In this document: one piece after another, positions 8,881 through 16,865 of the stretch
Layout of the letters: each line of letters starts with the position of its first letter
Position numbering within the stretch: position 1 is the stretch's first letter
Origin: a virus
Reading direction: 5' to 3' (one strand)
DNA: 30,565 bases
Virus record (IMG/VR): IMGVR_UViG_3300037258_000615
Span: 1 to 30,565 of that record
Notes under the pieces: model-generated
Seen by the model: the letters and a program-made list of their open reading frames with translations, nothing else
Told to the model about the DNA's origin: nothing
The model's database searches: none
Position numbers and translations under genes: made by a program

Positions 8881-11115
8881 TTGCCGCAGATCACCAGCTA
8901 CCCGGACCTGACGACACCCGCTCCCGATGATGTCCTGGTCATAGTTGACGTAAGCGACACCTCCCAGTCGCCGAGCGGCACGACCAAGCAGATCGCCGTC
9001 GCCAACCTGTCCTCCGGCACCTCCGGCGGAGGCGGCGTCTACGCCCCCCTCGCCGGCGCCGAGTTCACCGGCTTCGTCGCACCCGCCGTCGTCACCCTCA
9101 CCTACGGCACCACCATCACGGTCAGCGCCGCAGCGGGGAACGACTTCCGGCTCACCTTGACCGGCTCCACGGGCACCATCGCCAACCCCACCTCGCCTGA
9201 GGACGGGCAGACCATCAAGTTCTGGATCGCCCAGGACGCCACCGGCTCCCGCACCGTGTCCTGGGGAGCGGCTTACTCATTCGGCGGCGGCTCGGCACCC
9301 ACTCTGTCCACGGCAGCGAACGCAGTTGACCTGCTCGGGTTCACCTACAACCAGGCCGAGTCGCTGTGGCGGTTCATCGGCGGCACCGTCGGCGGGGGCG
9401 GCAGCGGGCTCGGTGTCACCCTCTCCGGCACGCCCGCAGCGGGAGACGCCGCCGTCGCCACCTCCAGCACCGCGGCTGAATGGCTCGGGCTGTTCGGGAC
9501 GCGGCCGGAAGCGTTCGGCACCATCACGGGCACCAGCGGCGACCAGGTGGCACTCTCGGCCGCCATCACCGCGATCAACTCCGGCGCGGCACCCGGGCCG
9601 CTGGTGCTCACCCAGCGGTATGCCGTGGACTCAACGGTGACGCTGCTGCCGGGCGTGGATGTCTTCAGCACGGGCCAGGGCAACCGGCAGGTCGGGCTGC
9701 CGGACACGTTCCTCGGCGGGTACATCTGCCCGTCCTCCAGCTTCCCCACCGGCTCGCCGACTGCGCTGCTGGCGATCGGCTCGAGCGGCACGCCGAACAC
9801 GAACCCGTGCGGGGCCAAGCTCACCGGACTGGCGCTGTCCGGCCTCATCGGCGGTTCCGGGAGTTCGTACGCCGCGAACTGCATCGGGCTGCTGGTCACC
9901 GACACCGCCGACGTGCACGTGACCGGCGCTTTCCTCAGCGACTTCGACCGGCCGGGCGCCACGGGGACGGCGATCAAACTCGCGTCGGCGTCCAGCGGCA
10001 ACGGGGTCGGGTTCAACCTGCACCACAGCGTCATCTCCGGGTCCAACCAGGGGCTATATGGCGACGGAGCGGGAATTTCTGACCTCCGCGTATCAAACAA
10101 CCTCTGGCATTCCTGCAACCAGCAACTCACCCTCGGCGCGACCGCAGGCGGCGGTGGCCTCCAGGTCACCAATGACCACTTCGCGTTCCCCGCGATGCCG
10201 TCATCCGGGTGGCACCTGTCCCTCGGCGCGGGTTCAGGCGACGCGATCGTCTCAGCCTGCTACTTCGATCAGGCCAACAACGCCACCCCGGTCCTGCTCG
10301 CCACGGACAAGGTCACGATGGTGGGGAACCACTTCCTGGCGACCTCCACCACCACGGCCGTCAGCCTCGTCAAGATCGCCTCCTCGGTCACGTCACCGTC
10401 CGAGATGGTGTTCACCAGCAACAGCTGCCAGGCCAGCGGGTCATCCATTTCCGCGCTGCTCCAGACCGCCGGGCACAGCGGAATCCCAGGTGGGGGCATC
10501 TGGCTCAACAACGTCGTTTACAACGCGACAGGGTCGCTCATCGCCCCGCTGATCGACTCCGCGTCTGCGGCTATCCCGCAGATCCTCCAGCCCCCGGGCG
10601 GTACGAGCCTCTACTTGCGCGGAGATGGCACCTGGCAGAACCCGGGTGTATCAGGCGGCACGGTCTCCGGCTCTTACCTGGCGAGCCCCGCAGTCTACGC
10701 CCCGGGCAGTCTCACGACGCCGACCGTGTCCAGTGCGACCCTGGCCGCGTTCTCCAGCGCCAACATCAACAGCGGCTCGATCACGGCGCCATCGTCCGGC
10801 TCCGTGGTGGTCACCGCGTCCTTCCTGCTGTCCATGCCTACGGCCAACACCAACTTCTCGTTCGGCCTGGCCGCGCACGGGACCACGACACCGGTCTGCA
10901 ACTCAGTCACCAGCAAGATCAGCTCAGCGGCGATCCAGCTGCCGTACAGCGTGCAGTTTGTGGTGACCGGCCTGACGCCCAGTTCGAGCTATAACTTCGA
11001 CCTGCTCGGCGCCATCGCGTCCGGAACAATGTCGATTCAGGCACTCGGGACGTCAAGCACCACACCAACCGGCACGGCCGGCGCCCCGGTCGTCATGAGT
11101 GTTCAGGCTATTTAG
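8881..11115 (+). CDS. Tail fibre with beta-helix region
   Basis: 744 residues, with a TTG start preceded by GGGAGCGAGG about 10 bases away. The N-terminus (ITSYPDLTTPAPDD, then DTSQSPSGTTKQIAV) is a common phage fibre attachment segment. Residues about 275-560 form short Gly/Ser/Val-rich turns, with many Asn residues, that read as a right-handed parallel beta helix. Near 570-585 there is LYLRGDGTW, a stem motif seen in many fibres. The last ~125 residues form a beta-rich tip that starts with SATLAAF and ends with PVVMSVQAI, and it resembles the tip of the protein at 12491-14812. It is likely a receptor-binding or glycan-degrading fibre. No catalytic residues can be named from sequence alone. 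Confidence 0.82.
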   Translation: MPQITSYPDLTTPAPDDVLVIVDVSDTSQSPSGTTKQIAVANLSSGTSGGGGVYAPLAGAEFTGFVAPAVVTLTYGTTITVSAAAGNDFRLTLTGSTGTIANPTSPEDGQTIKFWIAQDATGSRTVSWGAAYSFGGGSAPTLSTAANAVDLLGFTYNQAESLWRFIGGTVGGGGSGLGVTLSGTPAAGDAAVATSSTAAEWLGLFGTRPEAFGTITGTSGDQVALSAAITAINSGAAPGPLVLTQRYAVDSTVTLLPGVDVFSTGQGNRQVGLPDTFLGGYICPSSSFPTGSPTALLAIGSSGTPNTNPCGAKLTGLALSGLIGGSGSSYAANCIGLLVTDTADVHVTGAFLSDFDRPGATGTAIKLASASSGNGVGFNLHHSVISGSNQGLYGDGAGISDLRVSNNLWHSCNQQLTLGATAGGGGLQVTNDHFAFPAMPSSGWHLSLGAGSGDAIVSACYFDQANNATPVLLATDKVTMVGNHFLATSTTTAVSLVKIASSVTSPSEMVFTSNSCQASGSSISALLQTAGHSGIPGGGIWLNNVVYNATGSLIAPLIDSASAAIPQILQPPGGTSLYLRGDGTWQNPGVSGGTVSGSYLASPAVYAPGSLTTPTVSSATLAAFSSANINSGSITAPSSGSVVVTASFLLSMPTANTNFSFGLAAHGTTTPVCNSVTSKISSAAIQLPYSVQFVVTGLTPSSSYNFDLLGAIASGTMSIQALGTSSTTPTGTAGAPVVMSVQAI

Positions 11116-11157
11116 GCCCTTCTTGCCCGCACGTCCTGACCTGGAGGTGCGGGCCAG

Positions 11158-11997
11158 TTGGCGTCCCAGACTTATGCGGCACATGGGACATACACGTTCA
11201 CAGTGCCCGCCGGCATCACCTCCCTCCAGGTGCAGTGCTGGGGAGCAGGCGGAGGCGGCGGCGCCGCACTCACGGTCGACAACCGGAGCGTGGACGACGA
11301 GCCGCCGATCCTCACCTTCTACTCCGCCGGCGGCGGCGGAGGGGCGGAGTACGCAGCCGAGCCCGCCTACGCCACCACGGGCGGGGCCACCATCACCGTC
11401 GTCGTCGGCGCCGGCGGCTCGGGAGGCTACACAGCCGGGTCCGGGTACAACCTGCCCGGCACAGCCGGCGCGTCCACGACGTTCGCGGCGACCGGAGTCG
11501 TGGCCCACGGCGGGGGCGGAGGCCAGTCGGAAGCCGCCACGTCAAGCGCGGGCGGCACCAAAGGCACCGGCTCTGCTGCAACCACCCACTTCGACGGCGC
11601 CCCGGGCGGCGCCGGGAACGACTCCACGCTGGCAGGCGGCGGCGGCGGAAGCTCGGGCGGGCCGGCGGCGAGCGGTAATCCCGGGCTCGGGACGGCAGGC
11701 GGCGCGGCGGTCAGCGGCGGCGGGGCCGGAGGCAGCGGCGGCATCCCGGCGTCAGGCGCTCCGGGAAACCCAGGCGGCAGCCCCGGCGGAGGCGCCGGCG
11801 CGGGGACACCGGCTGAGGCTGAGTCAATCCCCGTTCCCGGTGCCATCACGTTCAACTACTACGCCGGAGGTGGCGGCGCTGACGGCCAGGTGGTCATCAC
11901 CTGGTCCACGACACCCCCGCCGCCTCCCCCACCCCCGCCGCCGCCGCCTGGGAGCACTGGCGGACCGACGGGATTCCTCATGGGCGCACTGGTTTAA
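11158..11997 (+). CDS. Stand-alone glycine-rich tail protein with polyproline tail
   Basis: 279 residues from a TTG start, with a clear GGAGGT about 11 bases upstream. The whole protein is one glycine-rich domain. It opens with TYTFTVPAGITSLQVQCWG and ends with DGQVVITWS, the same start and end signatures as the two domains at the N-terminus of the 4031-8860 protein. After that come about a dozen prolines in a row and a short tail ending in GFLMGALV. The hydrophobic core strands and Gly triplets suggest a polyglycine-type lattice like those of phage adhesins. It probably decorates a fibre or the tail tip. The function is inferred from the shared domain and position. Confidence 0.75.
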   Translation: MASQTYAAHGTYTFTVPAGITSLQVQCWGAGGGGGAALTVDNRSVDDEPPILTFYSAGGGGGAEYAAEPAYATTGGATITVVVGAGGSGGYTAGSGYNLPGTAGASTTFAATGVVAHGGGGGQSEAATSSAGGTKGTGSAATTHFDGAPGGAGNDSTLAGGGGGSSGGPAASGNPGLGTAGGAAVSGGGAGGSGGIPASGAPGNPGGSPGGGAGAGTPAEAESIPVPGAITFNYYAGGGGADGQVVITWSTTPPPPPPPPPPPPGSTGGPTGFLMGALV

Positions 11998-12008
11998 AGG
12001 GGGGTGGC

Positions 12009-12347
12009 GTGAGCGCGCAGTTCAGCATCGGCGCCGACCAGGGCGCGACCCTCAGCCTGGCATTTCTCTGGCTGCAGGCCGACGGCCAGACCCCGGTGAA
12101 CGTGACCGGCTTCACCGCCGCCATGCAGGTCCGCACGCAGCCCGGCGGCTCTCTCCTCGCTGACCTGGGCTCACATCTCGCCCTCGGCGGCGCGGGCGGG
12201 ACCATCACCCTGTCGGTCCCGGCTTCCACGACAGGCGCCTGGACGTGGGACGGCGGCGTGTACGACATGCAGCTCACCGACGGGTCCGGGAACGTGATCA
12301 CGCTCCTCGCCGGCCAGTTCACCATCACCCCGGCAGTGACCACCTGA
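12009..12347 (+). CDS. Small baseplate/fibre accessory protein, BppU-N-like fold
   Basis: 112 residues from GTG, with an AAGGGGGG Shine-Dalgarno 5-7 bases upstream. The layout is the well-known small phage protein pattern: GADQGATLSLAFLW, then VNVTGFTAAMQVRTQPGG, LGGAGGTITLSV, WDGGVYDMQLTDG and a final QFTITPAV strand. This reads as a compact beta sandwich like the N-terminal domain of lactococcal baseplate proteins (BppU) and its stand-alone relatives. It likely acts as an adaptor or cap near the fibres encoded on either side. It is coupled to the next small gene by TGATG. Confidence 0.7.
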   Translation: MSAQFSIGADQGATLSLAFLWLQADGQTPVNVTGFTAAMQVRTQPGGSLLADLGSHLALGGAGGTITLSVPASTTGAWTWDGGVYDMQLTDGSGNVITLLAGQFTITPAVTT

Positions 12348-12481
12348 TGGCCACGGTCCCCACTGGCACGACGTACGTGCAGGTCACGGTCACCTCGTAC
12401 ACGGCCACGGCCTCCACGGCCGGGGCGACGGTCCTGACCAGCGGTGCCCAGATCACCCTGACTGTCCCGGCCGGATCGTAG
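12347..12481 (+). CDS. 44-residue beta-rich phage protein
   Basis: A short reading frame starting at the ATG of a TGATG overlap with the preceding gene and stopping at TAG 10 bases before the next tail gene. It encodes 44 residues made almost wholly of Thr, Val, Ala, Ser and Gly (MATVPTGTTYVQVTVTSY, ending in ITLTVPAGS), consistent with two or three beta strands. The tight coupling on both sides and the coding-like composition support it as a real gene. No family is recognised. A role as a small fibre or baseplate accessory is inferred from position only. Confidence 0.6.
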   Translation: MATVPTGTTYVQVTVTSYTATASTAGATVLTSGAQITLTVPAGS

Positions 12482-12490
12482 GGGGGCGCG

Positions 12491-14812
12491 GTGGCGGCGA
12501 GGGAGTACGTCTCAACTGCGCTTCCCACGGTCCTCACGTCGCCGCTCGGCGCCTCGGGCAACCCTGTTGTGCTCGGCCAGCCGGGAACCTGGCCGACGTC
12601 GTTTCCCTACACGATCCTGATTGACTGGGGCACTTCCTCCCAGGAAGCCTGCCTGGTCACCGGGGCACCCACCGGCAGCGGCCCGTACACCCTCCCGGTC
12701 ACGCGCGGCACCGACGGGACATCGGCGCAGTCCCATCTCGCCGGCGCCACGGTCGTCCACGGCACCACCGGGTACGAGCCGAACCTGCTGCAGACCCTCT
12801 CCGGCGATCTCGCGGGCCTGGCACCCCTGGCGTCCCCGGCGTTCTCCGGCACGCCGACGGCGCCGACGAAGAGTCCCGGGACGGACTCCACGGCCCTGGC
12901 CACCACCGCGTACACCGACCTGGCTGTGGGCGTCGAGACCACCCGGGCCGAGGCTGCAGAGGGGCTGGCCGCGCAGAAGTCCGCCAACCTGTCCGACCTG
13001 GCGAACGCAGTCACGGCACGCACGAACCTGGGTGCGGCGGCCCTGCTCACCAGGACCGCCGTGAAGACCTCGGCCTATACGGCCGCTGTCAGCGACTACG
13101 TGGCCTGCGACTCCACGAGCGGCATCTTCACAGTCACGCTCCCCACCACCCCCGCCGTGAACACGGTGGTCGGCGTCAAGCTCATCGCCTCAGCAGCCAC
13201 TCCGAATGCGGTCACCGTCGCCTGCGGCGGCAGCGACACCTTCAACAAGACCTCCGGTGCGGTCACTTACAGCCTGTCGCTGCTGAACCAGGGCGCCACG
13301 TTCCAGTACGGGGCTGGCGGGATCTGGCTGATCCAGAACGACGACCTGCCGATGGGCCAGCTCGACCAGCGCTACACCCAGTTCGTCAACGTCCTGTCCT
13401 TTGGCGCGGATGCCAGCGGCACCAATGACAGCACCAGCGCCATCAACGCCGCGCTGACCGTGGTATCGGCGTCCAACAAGGGCGCGACCGTGTTCTTCCC
13501 GGCCGGGATTTACAAAATCTCCGGCACCCTGGCAGCCGACGGCAGCAGCGGCGTGACCCTTCTCGGCTGCGGCGGCACCACCGGCGGGGCTGGCGCCGGG
13601 TCGTCGCTGCGGTTCAGCAACACCGGCAGCGGCGCGCTGATCAGCGCAACCAGCACCCTCGGCTTCCGCCTGCGTGGCGTCCAGGTCATCTACACCTCCT
13701 CGTCGTTCACCGGGAACATGCTCGACCTGCGCAACGTCTCCGCCGGGGACACAGCCCTGTTCGATGTCCGCGACTGCCTGTTCGCAGCCTCTTCCTCGGC
13801 CAGCGCCACCGCGTGCGTCGCCCTCGACAAGGCCAATTCCGGGACCGTCGCCGGGTGCAACCTCGAGGGCGCCACGTGGGGAGTCATGGGCCGGGCGTCC
13901 GGGTCGTCGTACAGCAACGGCAACACCGTCACCGGGTGCCAGTTCCTCGACCTCGTCACCGCGGGCATCCGCAACCCCGGCCAGGGCTGGCTGATCGCCG
14001 GCAACACGTTCGAGAACCTGTCCGGCGGCGGCGCGGGCGGCGTCTACTGCGACTCCACCTCGACCGGGACCTACGGCACAACGATCAGCGGCAACTGGTT
14101 CGGCGACGCCACCGTCAACTCCGGTTCGCCCATCAGCATCAACGGCGGCGGGTTCTCCGTCCACGGCAACTACATCGGCTACATCACCGGCATGACCGCC
14201 GTGGCCATCGGCGCCAACTCTGTCGGCTTCAAGATCAGCGCCAACCGGTTTGACAACGGCGGCGGCTCCGGGACGACGGCCATCTCCCTCGGCTCCAGCT
14301 GCAGCAGTTACGACTGCACCGGCAACGGCGGGTCCGGGCTCGGGCTGCCGTCACCGATCACCGACACGCCCGGCACGCTGCTGGCCACCCACCAGTACGG
14401 GCCGACGACACTGACGGCCTACACGTCCACGTCAGCGACCCTGGCTGCGATAGACACCACCAACCTCACCATTTCATTTACCGCACCGCCGTCCGGCAAT
14501 GTGCTGGTCCGGCTGCATGGCGCGATCCAGAGCAACAACACTTCCTACTTCGTTCTCTGGGGCTTGCTTGACCACACTTCCGGGGCCCTGTACGGATCGC
14601 TGCTGGAAATGAATAACCTCACAAGCCTGAACGTTGTTTCCAGCACGCAACTCATCACCGGCCTGACTGCCGGGAGCGCGTACCAGATGGACTGGGCCCA
14701 CGGGACCTCCGGCGGCGCTTCAGGGAACGGCGACTTCTACGCGGGCAGCCTGGCGTCTAAGACGTACTCCAACAAGGCGGTGCCTGCGGTCATGGAAGTC
14801 TGGGGCGCCTGA
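12491..14812 (+). CDS. Tail fibre/tailspike with pectate-lyase-like beta helix
   Basis: 773 residues from a GTG start 9 bases after the previous stop, with a GGGGGG tract just before it. The N-terminal ~115 residues contain REYVSTALPTVLTSP, FPYTILIDWG and PVTRGTDGTSAQSH, a frequent fibre base domain. Residues about 118-178 have the fibre stem signatures FSGTPTAPTKSPGTDS and NLSDLANAVTARTNLG. From about 297 the VLSFGADASGTNDSTSAI and FFPAGIYKISGTL motifs are those of the pectate_lyase_3 family, followed by about 300 residues of beta helix. The last ~150 residues form a tip starting SATLAAI and ending VPAVMEVWGA, like the tip of 8881-11115. It is probably a host-glycan binding or depolymerising spike. 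Confidence 0.85.
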   Translation: MAAREYVSTALPTVLTSPLGASGNPVVLGQPGTWPTSFPYTILIDWGTSSQEACLVTGAPTGSGPYTLPVTRGTDGTSAQSHLAGATVVHGTTGYEPNLLQTLSGDLAGLAPLASPAFSGTPTAPTKSPGTDSTALATTAYTDLAVGVETTRAEAAEGLAAQKSANLSDLANAVTARTNLGAAALLTRTAVKTSAYTAAVSDYVACDSTSGIFTVTLPTTPAVNTVVGVKLIASAATPNAVTVACGGSDTFNKTSGAVTYSLSLLNQGATFQYGAGGIWLIQNDDLPMGQLDQRYTQFVNVLSFGADASGTNDSTSAINAALTVVSASNKGATVFFPAGIYKISGTLAADGSSGVTLLGCGGTTGGAGAGSSLRFSNTGSGALISATSTLGFRLRGVQVIYTSSSFTGNMLDLRNVSAGDTALFDVRDCLFAASSSASATACVALDKANSGTVAGCNLEGATWGVMGRASGSSYSNGNTVTGCQFLDLVTAGIRNPGQGWLIAGNTFENLSGGGAGGVYCDSTSTGTYGTTISGNWFGDATVNSGSPISINGGGFSVHGNYIGYITGMTAVAIGANSVGFKISANRFDNGGGSGTTAISLGSSCSSYDCTGNGGSGLGLPSPITDTPGTLLATHQYGPTTLTAYTSTSATLAAIDTTNLTISFTAPPSGNVLVRLHGAIQSNNTSYFVLWGLLDHTSGALYGSLLEMNNLTSLNVVSSTQLITGLTAGSAYQMDWAHGTSGGASGNGDFYAGSLASKTYSNKAVPAVMEVWGA

Positions 14813-14855
14813 GCCCGAGGGGCTGCACCACCCGACCGCCGGGGAGGAGACTCGC

Positions 14856-14906
14856 ATGAGGTGGCCGCCCCGCGTCTCCTGGCCCCAGGCGATCGCGGTG
14901 CCCTGA
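14856..14906 (+). other. 16-codon mini-ORF with strong Shine-Dalgarno, possible broken small gene
   Basis: An ATG at 14856 follows GGGGAGGAG at a good distance, but the frame stops after 16 codons (MRWPPRVSWPQAIAVP). Reading on in another frame gives a hydrophobic stretch (ALTLAVMSGAYCHGP), so it could be a frameshifted small membrane protein, a leader peptide for the following membrane gene, or chance. The rest of the 169-base gap before 14982 shows nothing else I can support. Confidence 0.3.
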
Positions 14907-14981
14907 CCCTCGCTGTCATGTCCGGCGCTTACTGTCATGGCCCGCTACTTCCTTGTGTGACACAGGCGAGGGGGGCGACAC

Positions 14982-15311
14982 TTGCTGTGGCTGCCCTCCG
15001 TGGCCCTTTTGGTGACCGCAGTGACTCCCGTGGACGCCCTGAGCGGCGACGCCGTCACCTACATCCTCGGCTTCGGCCCGCTCGGGATCGGCGTCGTCCT
15101 CTACCAGCTCGGGCTCATCGTCCCCAAAGCCGTCCTGACGCGCTCCGACAAGCAGTCCGACCGGTGGCGGAAAGCCTACGAGGACGAGCACGCCGGTCAC
15201 CAGGCCACGCGCGAGGCCCTGGCTGTGGCCAACGACCGCGCCGAGGCGGCCGTGGAGGCAGCCCGGGTGACCACCAAGCTGCTGGAAGTCATCCAGCATA
15301 AGGACGCCTGA
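14982..15311 (+). CDS. Holin-like membrane protein with cytoplasmic coiled coil
   Basis: 109 residues. The TTG start is chosen because GAGGGGGG lies 6 bases upstream. The N-terminus is hydrophobic (LWLPSVALLVTAV), and a second hydrophobic helix follows at about 27-48 (YILGFGPLGIGVVLYQLGLI). From about 52 on the protein is charged and Ala-rich with heptad character (WRKAYEDEHAGHQ, then AVANDRAEAAVEAARVTTK), so a soluble coiled coil. Its position as the first gene after the fibres and before other lysis-type membrane genes is typical for holins or holin partners in actinophages. Its stop overlaps the next start as TGATG. Whether it acts in lysis is inferred. Confidence 0.6.
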   Translation: MLWLPSVALLVTAVTPVDALSGDAVTYILGFGPLGIGVVLYQLGLIVPKAVLTRSDKQSDRWRKAYEDEHAGHQATREALAVANDRAEAAVEAARVTTKLLEVIQHKDA

Positions 15312-15529
15312 TGCGGTTCAGCAGGAAGAAGCGCAGCAAGCCCAACGGAGCCCTCAGCGCCGTCGCCCAGGCGGTCGCCTCCCGTGAGCAGGCGGAAGCC
15401 GAACTTGAGCGGCAGAAGACCATGGCGTCCACTGAGGCGCACCACGTGTTAGCACCACTGCGGCGCATGCGCGAACGGAATCATCTTGCAGAGGACTTCG
15501 CGGATGCCATCCGCCGGGGGTACTCATGA
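15311..15529 (+). CDS. Small charged phage protein, resembles DUF7620-type actinophage proteins
   Basis: 72 residues starting at ATG within TGATG, so translationally coupled to the holin-like gene. The N-terminus is very basic (MRFSRKKRSKPNG), followed by an Ala/Glu/Gln helix (AVASREQAEAELERQK) and a C-terminal helix with RRMRERNHLAEDFADAIRRG. The RERNHxAE signature is one I associate with small actinophage proteins of the DUF7620 kind found near the end of structural or lysis clusters; this is from memory and unverified. There is no membrane segment. Function unknown; a partner of the adjacent membrane protein is possible because of coupling. Its stop codon is part of a perfect hairpin shared with the convergent endonuclease gene. 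Confidence 0.6.
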   Translation: MRFSRKKRSKPNGALSAVAQAVASREQAEAELERQKTMASTEAHHVLAPLRRMRERNHLAEDFADAIRRGYS

Positions 15530-15554
15530 TGCAGGCGGATGGTGGCCTGCATCA
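15527..15554. terminator. Perfect hairpin between convergent genes, containing both stop codons
   Basis: TGATGCAGGC at 15527-15536 and GCCTGCATCA at 15545-15554 form a perfect 10-bp stem with an 8-base loop. The first three bases of each arm, read on its own strand, are the TGA stop of the + gene (15311-15529) and of the - gene (15552-16046). There is no T run on either side, so it could act as a bidirectional block or mRNA stabiliser rather than a classical intrinsic terminator. Confidence 0.6.
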
Positions 15555-16046
15555 GGGGGGGTTGAGGCAGGCGTACTCGCCGAATGCCTCCAGGGCAGCC
15601 TGATCGTAGGCGCGGGCCGCGTCCTCCTCAAGGACATACAAGCCGAGGTAGTGGCGATGACCCTTGATCACGATCTGCGCGAGCCACTTCCGGCCCATCT
15701 TGTGCCAATAGACGCCCTTGAAGCGCGATGATCCCTTTATTTGCGGTTGCTGATTGGCATGGTTCTGGGACCTGGTGGCGTCCCGCAGATTCAGCCGCTG
15801 GTTGTTCAGGCCATCATGATCCTTGTGATCAGTCTCGGCAAAACCGGTGATCAACTTGTGCATGAGGACTGTCCTGGTGCGGACATCGCGACGATCGTGA
15901 GCTGTCGCATACGGCCCATGGACGCTCCCGGGACGTTTCTGCTCCTGGACGAACCAGCGGTATTGCATCACCAGTTCATAGTCCGCATCGTCGACCAATG
16001 CGACTCTTCCCGCGGCTTTTGCGCCGTGCAGCGGTACGGTTTTCAT
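15552..16046 (-). CDS. HNH homing endonuclease with AP2 DNA-binding domain
   Basis: 164 residues from ATG at 16046. An upstream in-frame extension was discarded because the family starts with a short beta strand like MKTVPLHG, followed by VALVDDADYELV. Residues about 60-97 form the HNH core (VLMHKLI, then DHKDHDGLNN and LRDATRSQNHAN), with H63, D73-H74, H77 and N96 as likely catalytic or metal-binding positions. Residues about 106-162 form an AP2 domain (SRFKGVYWHKMGRKWLAQI, then LGLYVLEEDAARAYDQAA). Such HNH-AP2 proteins are free-standing homing endonucleases that cut intron-less or endonuclease-less alleles. It lies opposite to the surrounding + strand lysis genes with little room around it, which suggests invasion of this site. 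Confidence 0.9.
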   Translation of the reverse strand: MKTVPLHGAKAAGRVALVDDADYELVMQYRWFVQEQKRPGSVHGPYATAHDRRDVRTRTVLMHKLITGFAETDHKDHDGLNNQRLNLRDATRSQNHANQQPQIKGSSRFKGVYWHKMGRKWLAQIVIKGHRHYLGLYVLEEDAARAYDQAALEAFGEYACLNPP

Positions 16047-16144
16047 GTCGGCCTGCTCTCTCAGGTCGGTGCTTGATCCCCGGTGCCTGTAGCTTGGCGG
16101 CGCAGGTGCTGGGGCTTTATTAGAACAGCATAGCGGGGGGCGCG

Positions 16145-16546
16145 GTGAGCCAGGCACAATTCCTCGCCGACGCGTCGCAATGGGTCGTCCAGGCCGCGTT
16201 CTGGAGTGCGGCAGGGTTCATCCTGTGGTACTCATTCTGGGCACCGTGGTTTAAATCTCCTATCGGGCGCGCGATCATTGCCCTGGACAGCGCCATTGCC
16301 CTCGCCTGCCTCCCCACCGTGCTCGGCCTCATCTTCGGTGCCTCGCTGGTAATGAACCCGGCGTTCTCCTGGCTCACGGTGGCTGCCTTCGCCTGCATTC
16401 CGGTCATCACCGTCTACCGCGCCTGGGTCGTGGCCCGGATACAACTGCGGGCAGTTTCCGGAGGGCAGCCCAGGCGCACTCTGCTGGCGCGCATCCGGGC
16501 GCGGCACCGGCAGCCGGAATCAGGCGATGATGCCGATGGCAGCTGA
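16145..16546 (+). CDS. Actinophage membrane protein of lysis region
   Basis: 133 residues from GTG, with a GGGGGG tract 4 bases upstream. Hydrophobic segments lie at about 14-32 (VVQAAFWSAAGFILWYSFW), 43-66 (AIIALDSAIALACLPTVLGLIF) and 73-95. Between the first two is the signature WAPWFKSPIGRA, which recurs as VAPWWRHQVGRT in the next protein. The C-terminus is basic (RRTLLARIRARHRQ) and should face the cytoplasm. Sets of such small three-TM proteins are common near the lysis genes of actinophages, often listed as putative holins or membrane proteins. Lysis involvement is inferred from position. Confidence 0.7.
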   Translation: MSQAQFLADASQWVVQAAFWSAAGFILWYSFWAPWFKSPIGRAIIALDSAIALACLPTVLGLIFGASLVMNPAFSWLTVAAFACIPVITVYRAWVVARIQLRAVSGGQPRRTLLARIRARHRQPESGDDADGS

Positions 16547-16865
16547 TCTCGCCACCGTCACCGTCATTGCCGCGTTCGTCGCCCCCTTGCTCCTAATTCT
16601 GGTGTATTCGGCAGTGGCCCCCTGGTGGCGCCACCAGGTCGGCCGGACGCTTGTCACGGTGAAGGCCGCGATCTCGCTGGCCCTGCTGCCGCCGTTCGCG
16701 CACCGCATCACCAACGGCACCGGGCAGCCGGGCGCGGCGTTCACCTTGTTCCAGGCGGCCACCTGGGGAATCCTCGCGCTCGTCCTGCTGCGGATGACGT
16801 GGGTCATCATCGCCACCCAGCGGCGCGGCAGCCGGGAAGAAGCAGTCGGGGCTGAGGTGCCGTGA
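16527..16865 (+). CDS. Second actinophage membrane protein, paralogue of the preceding one
   Basis: 112 residues from ATG at 16527, overlapping the previous gene by 20 bases; ATGs at 16530 and 16536 are also possible. The order of parts copies the upstream protein: first hydrophobic helix (VIAAFVAPLLLILVYSA), the APWWRHQVGRT loop, a second helix (LVTVKAAISLALLPPFA), a short polar loop with NGTG, a third helix (ATWGILALVLLRMTWVII) and a charged tail (TQRRGSREEAVG). This points to a tandem duplication followed by divergence. It overlaps the next gene as GTGA. It may form a hetero-oligomer with its neighbour in the membrane; that is inference. Confidence 0.7.
   Translation: MMPMAADLATVTVIAAFVAPLLLILVYSAVAPWWRHQVGRTLVTVKAAISLALLPPFAHRITNGTGQPGAAFTLFQAATWGILALVLLRMTWVIIATQRRGSREEAVGAEVP

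Noticed and set aside
1-14812. Tailocin (headless tail particle) instead of a phage
   Set aside because: Head genes are simply outside the window, and the attached recombinases, operator region and early operon argue for a temperate phage or prophage.
8881-14812. Diversity-generating retroelement acting on the fibre genes
   Set aside because: No reverse transcriptase gene and no template/variable repeat pair seen in the window.
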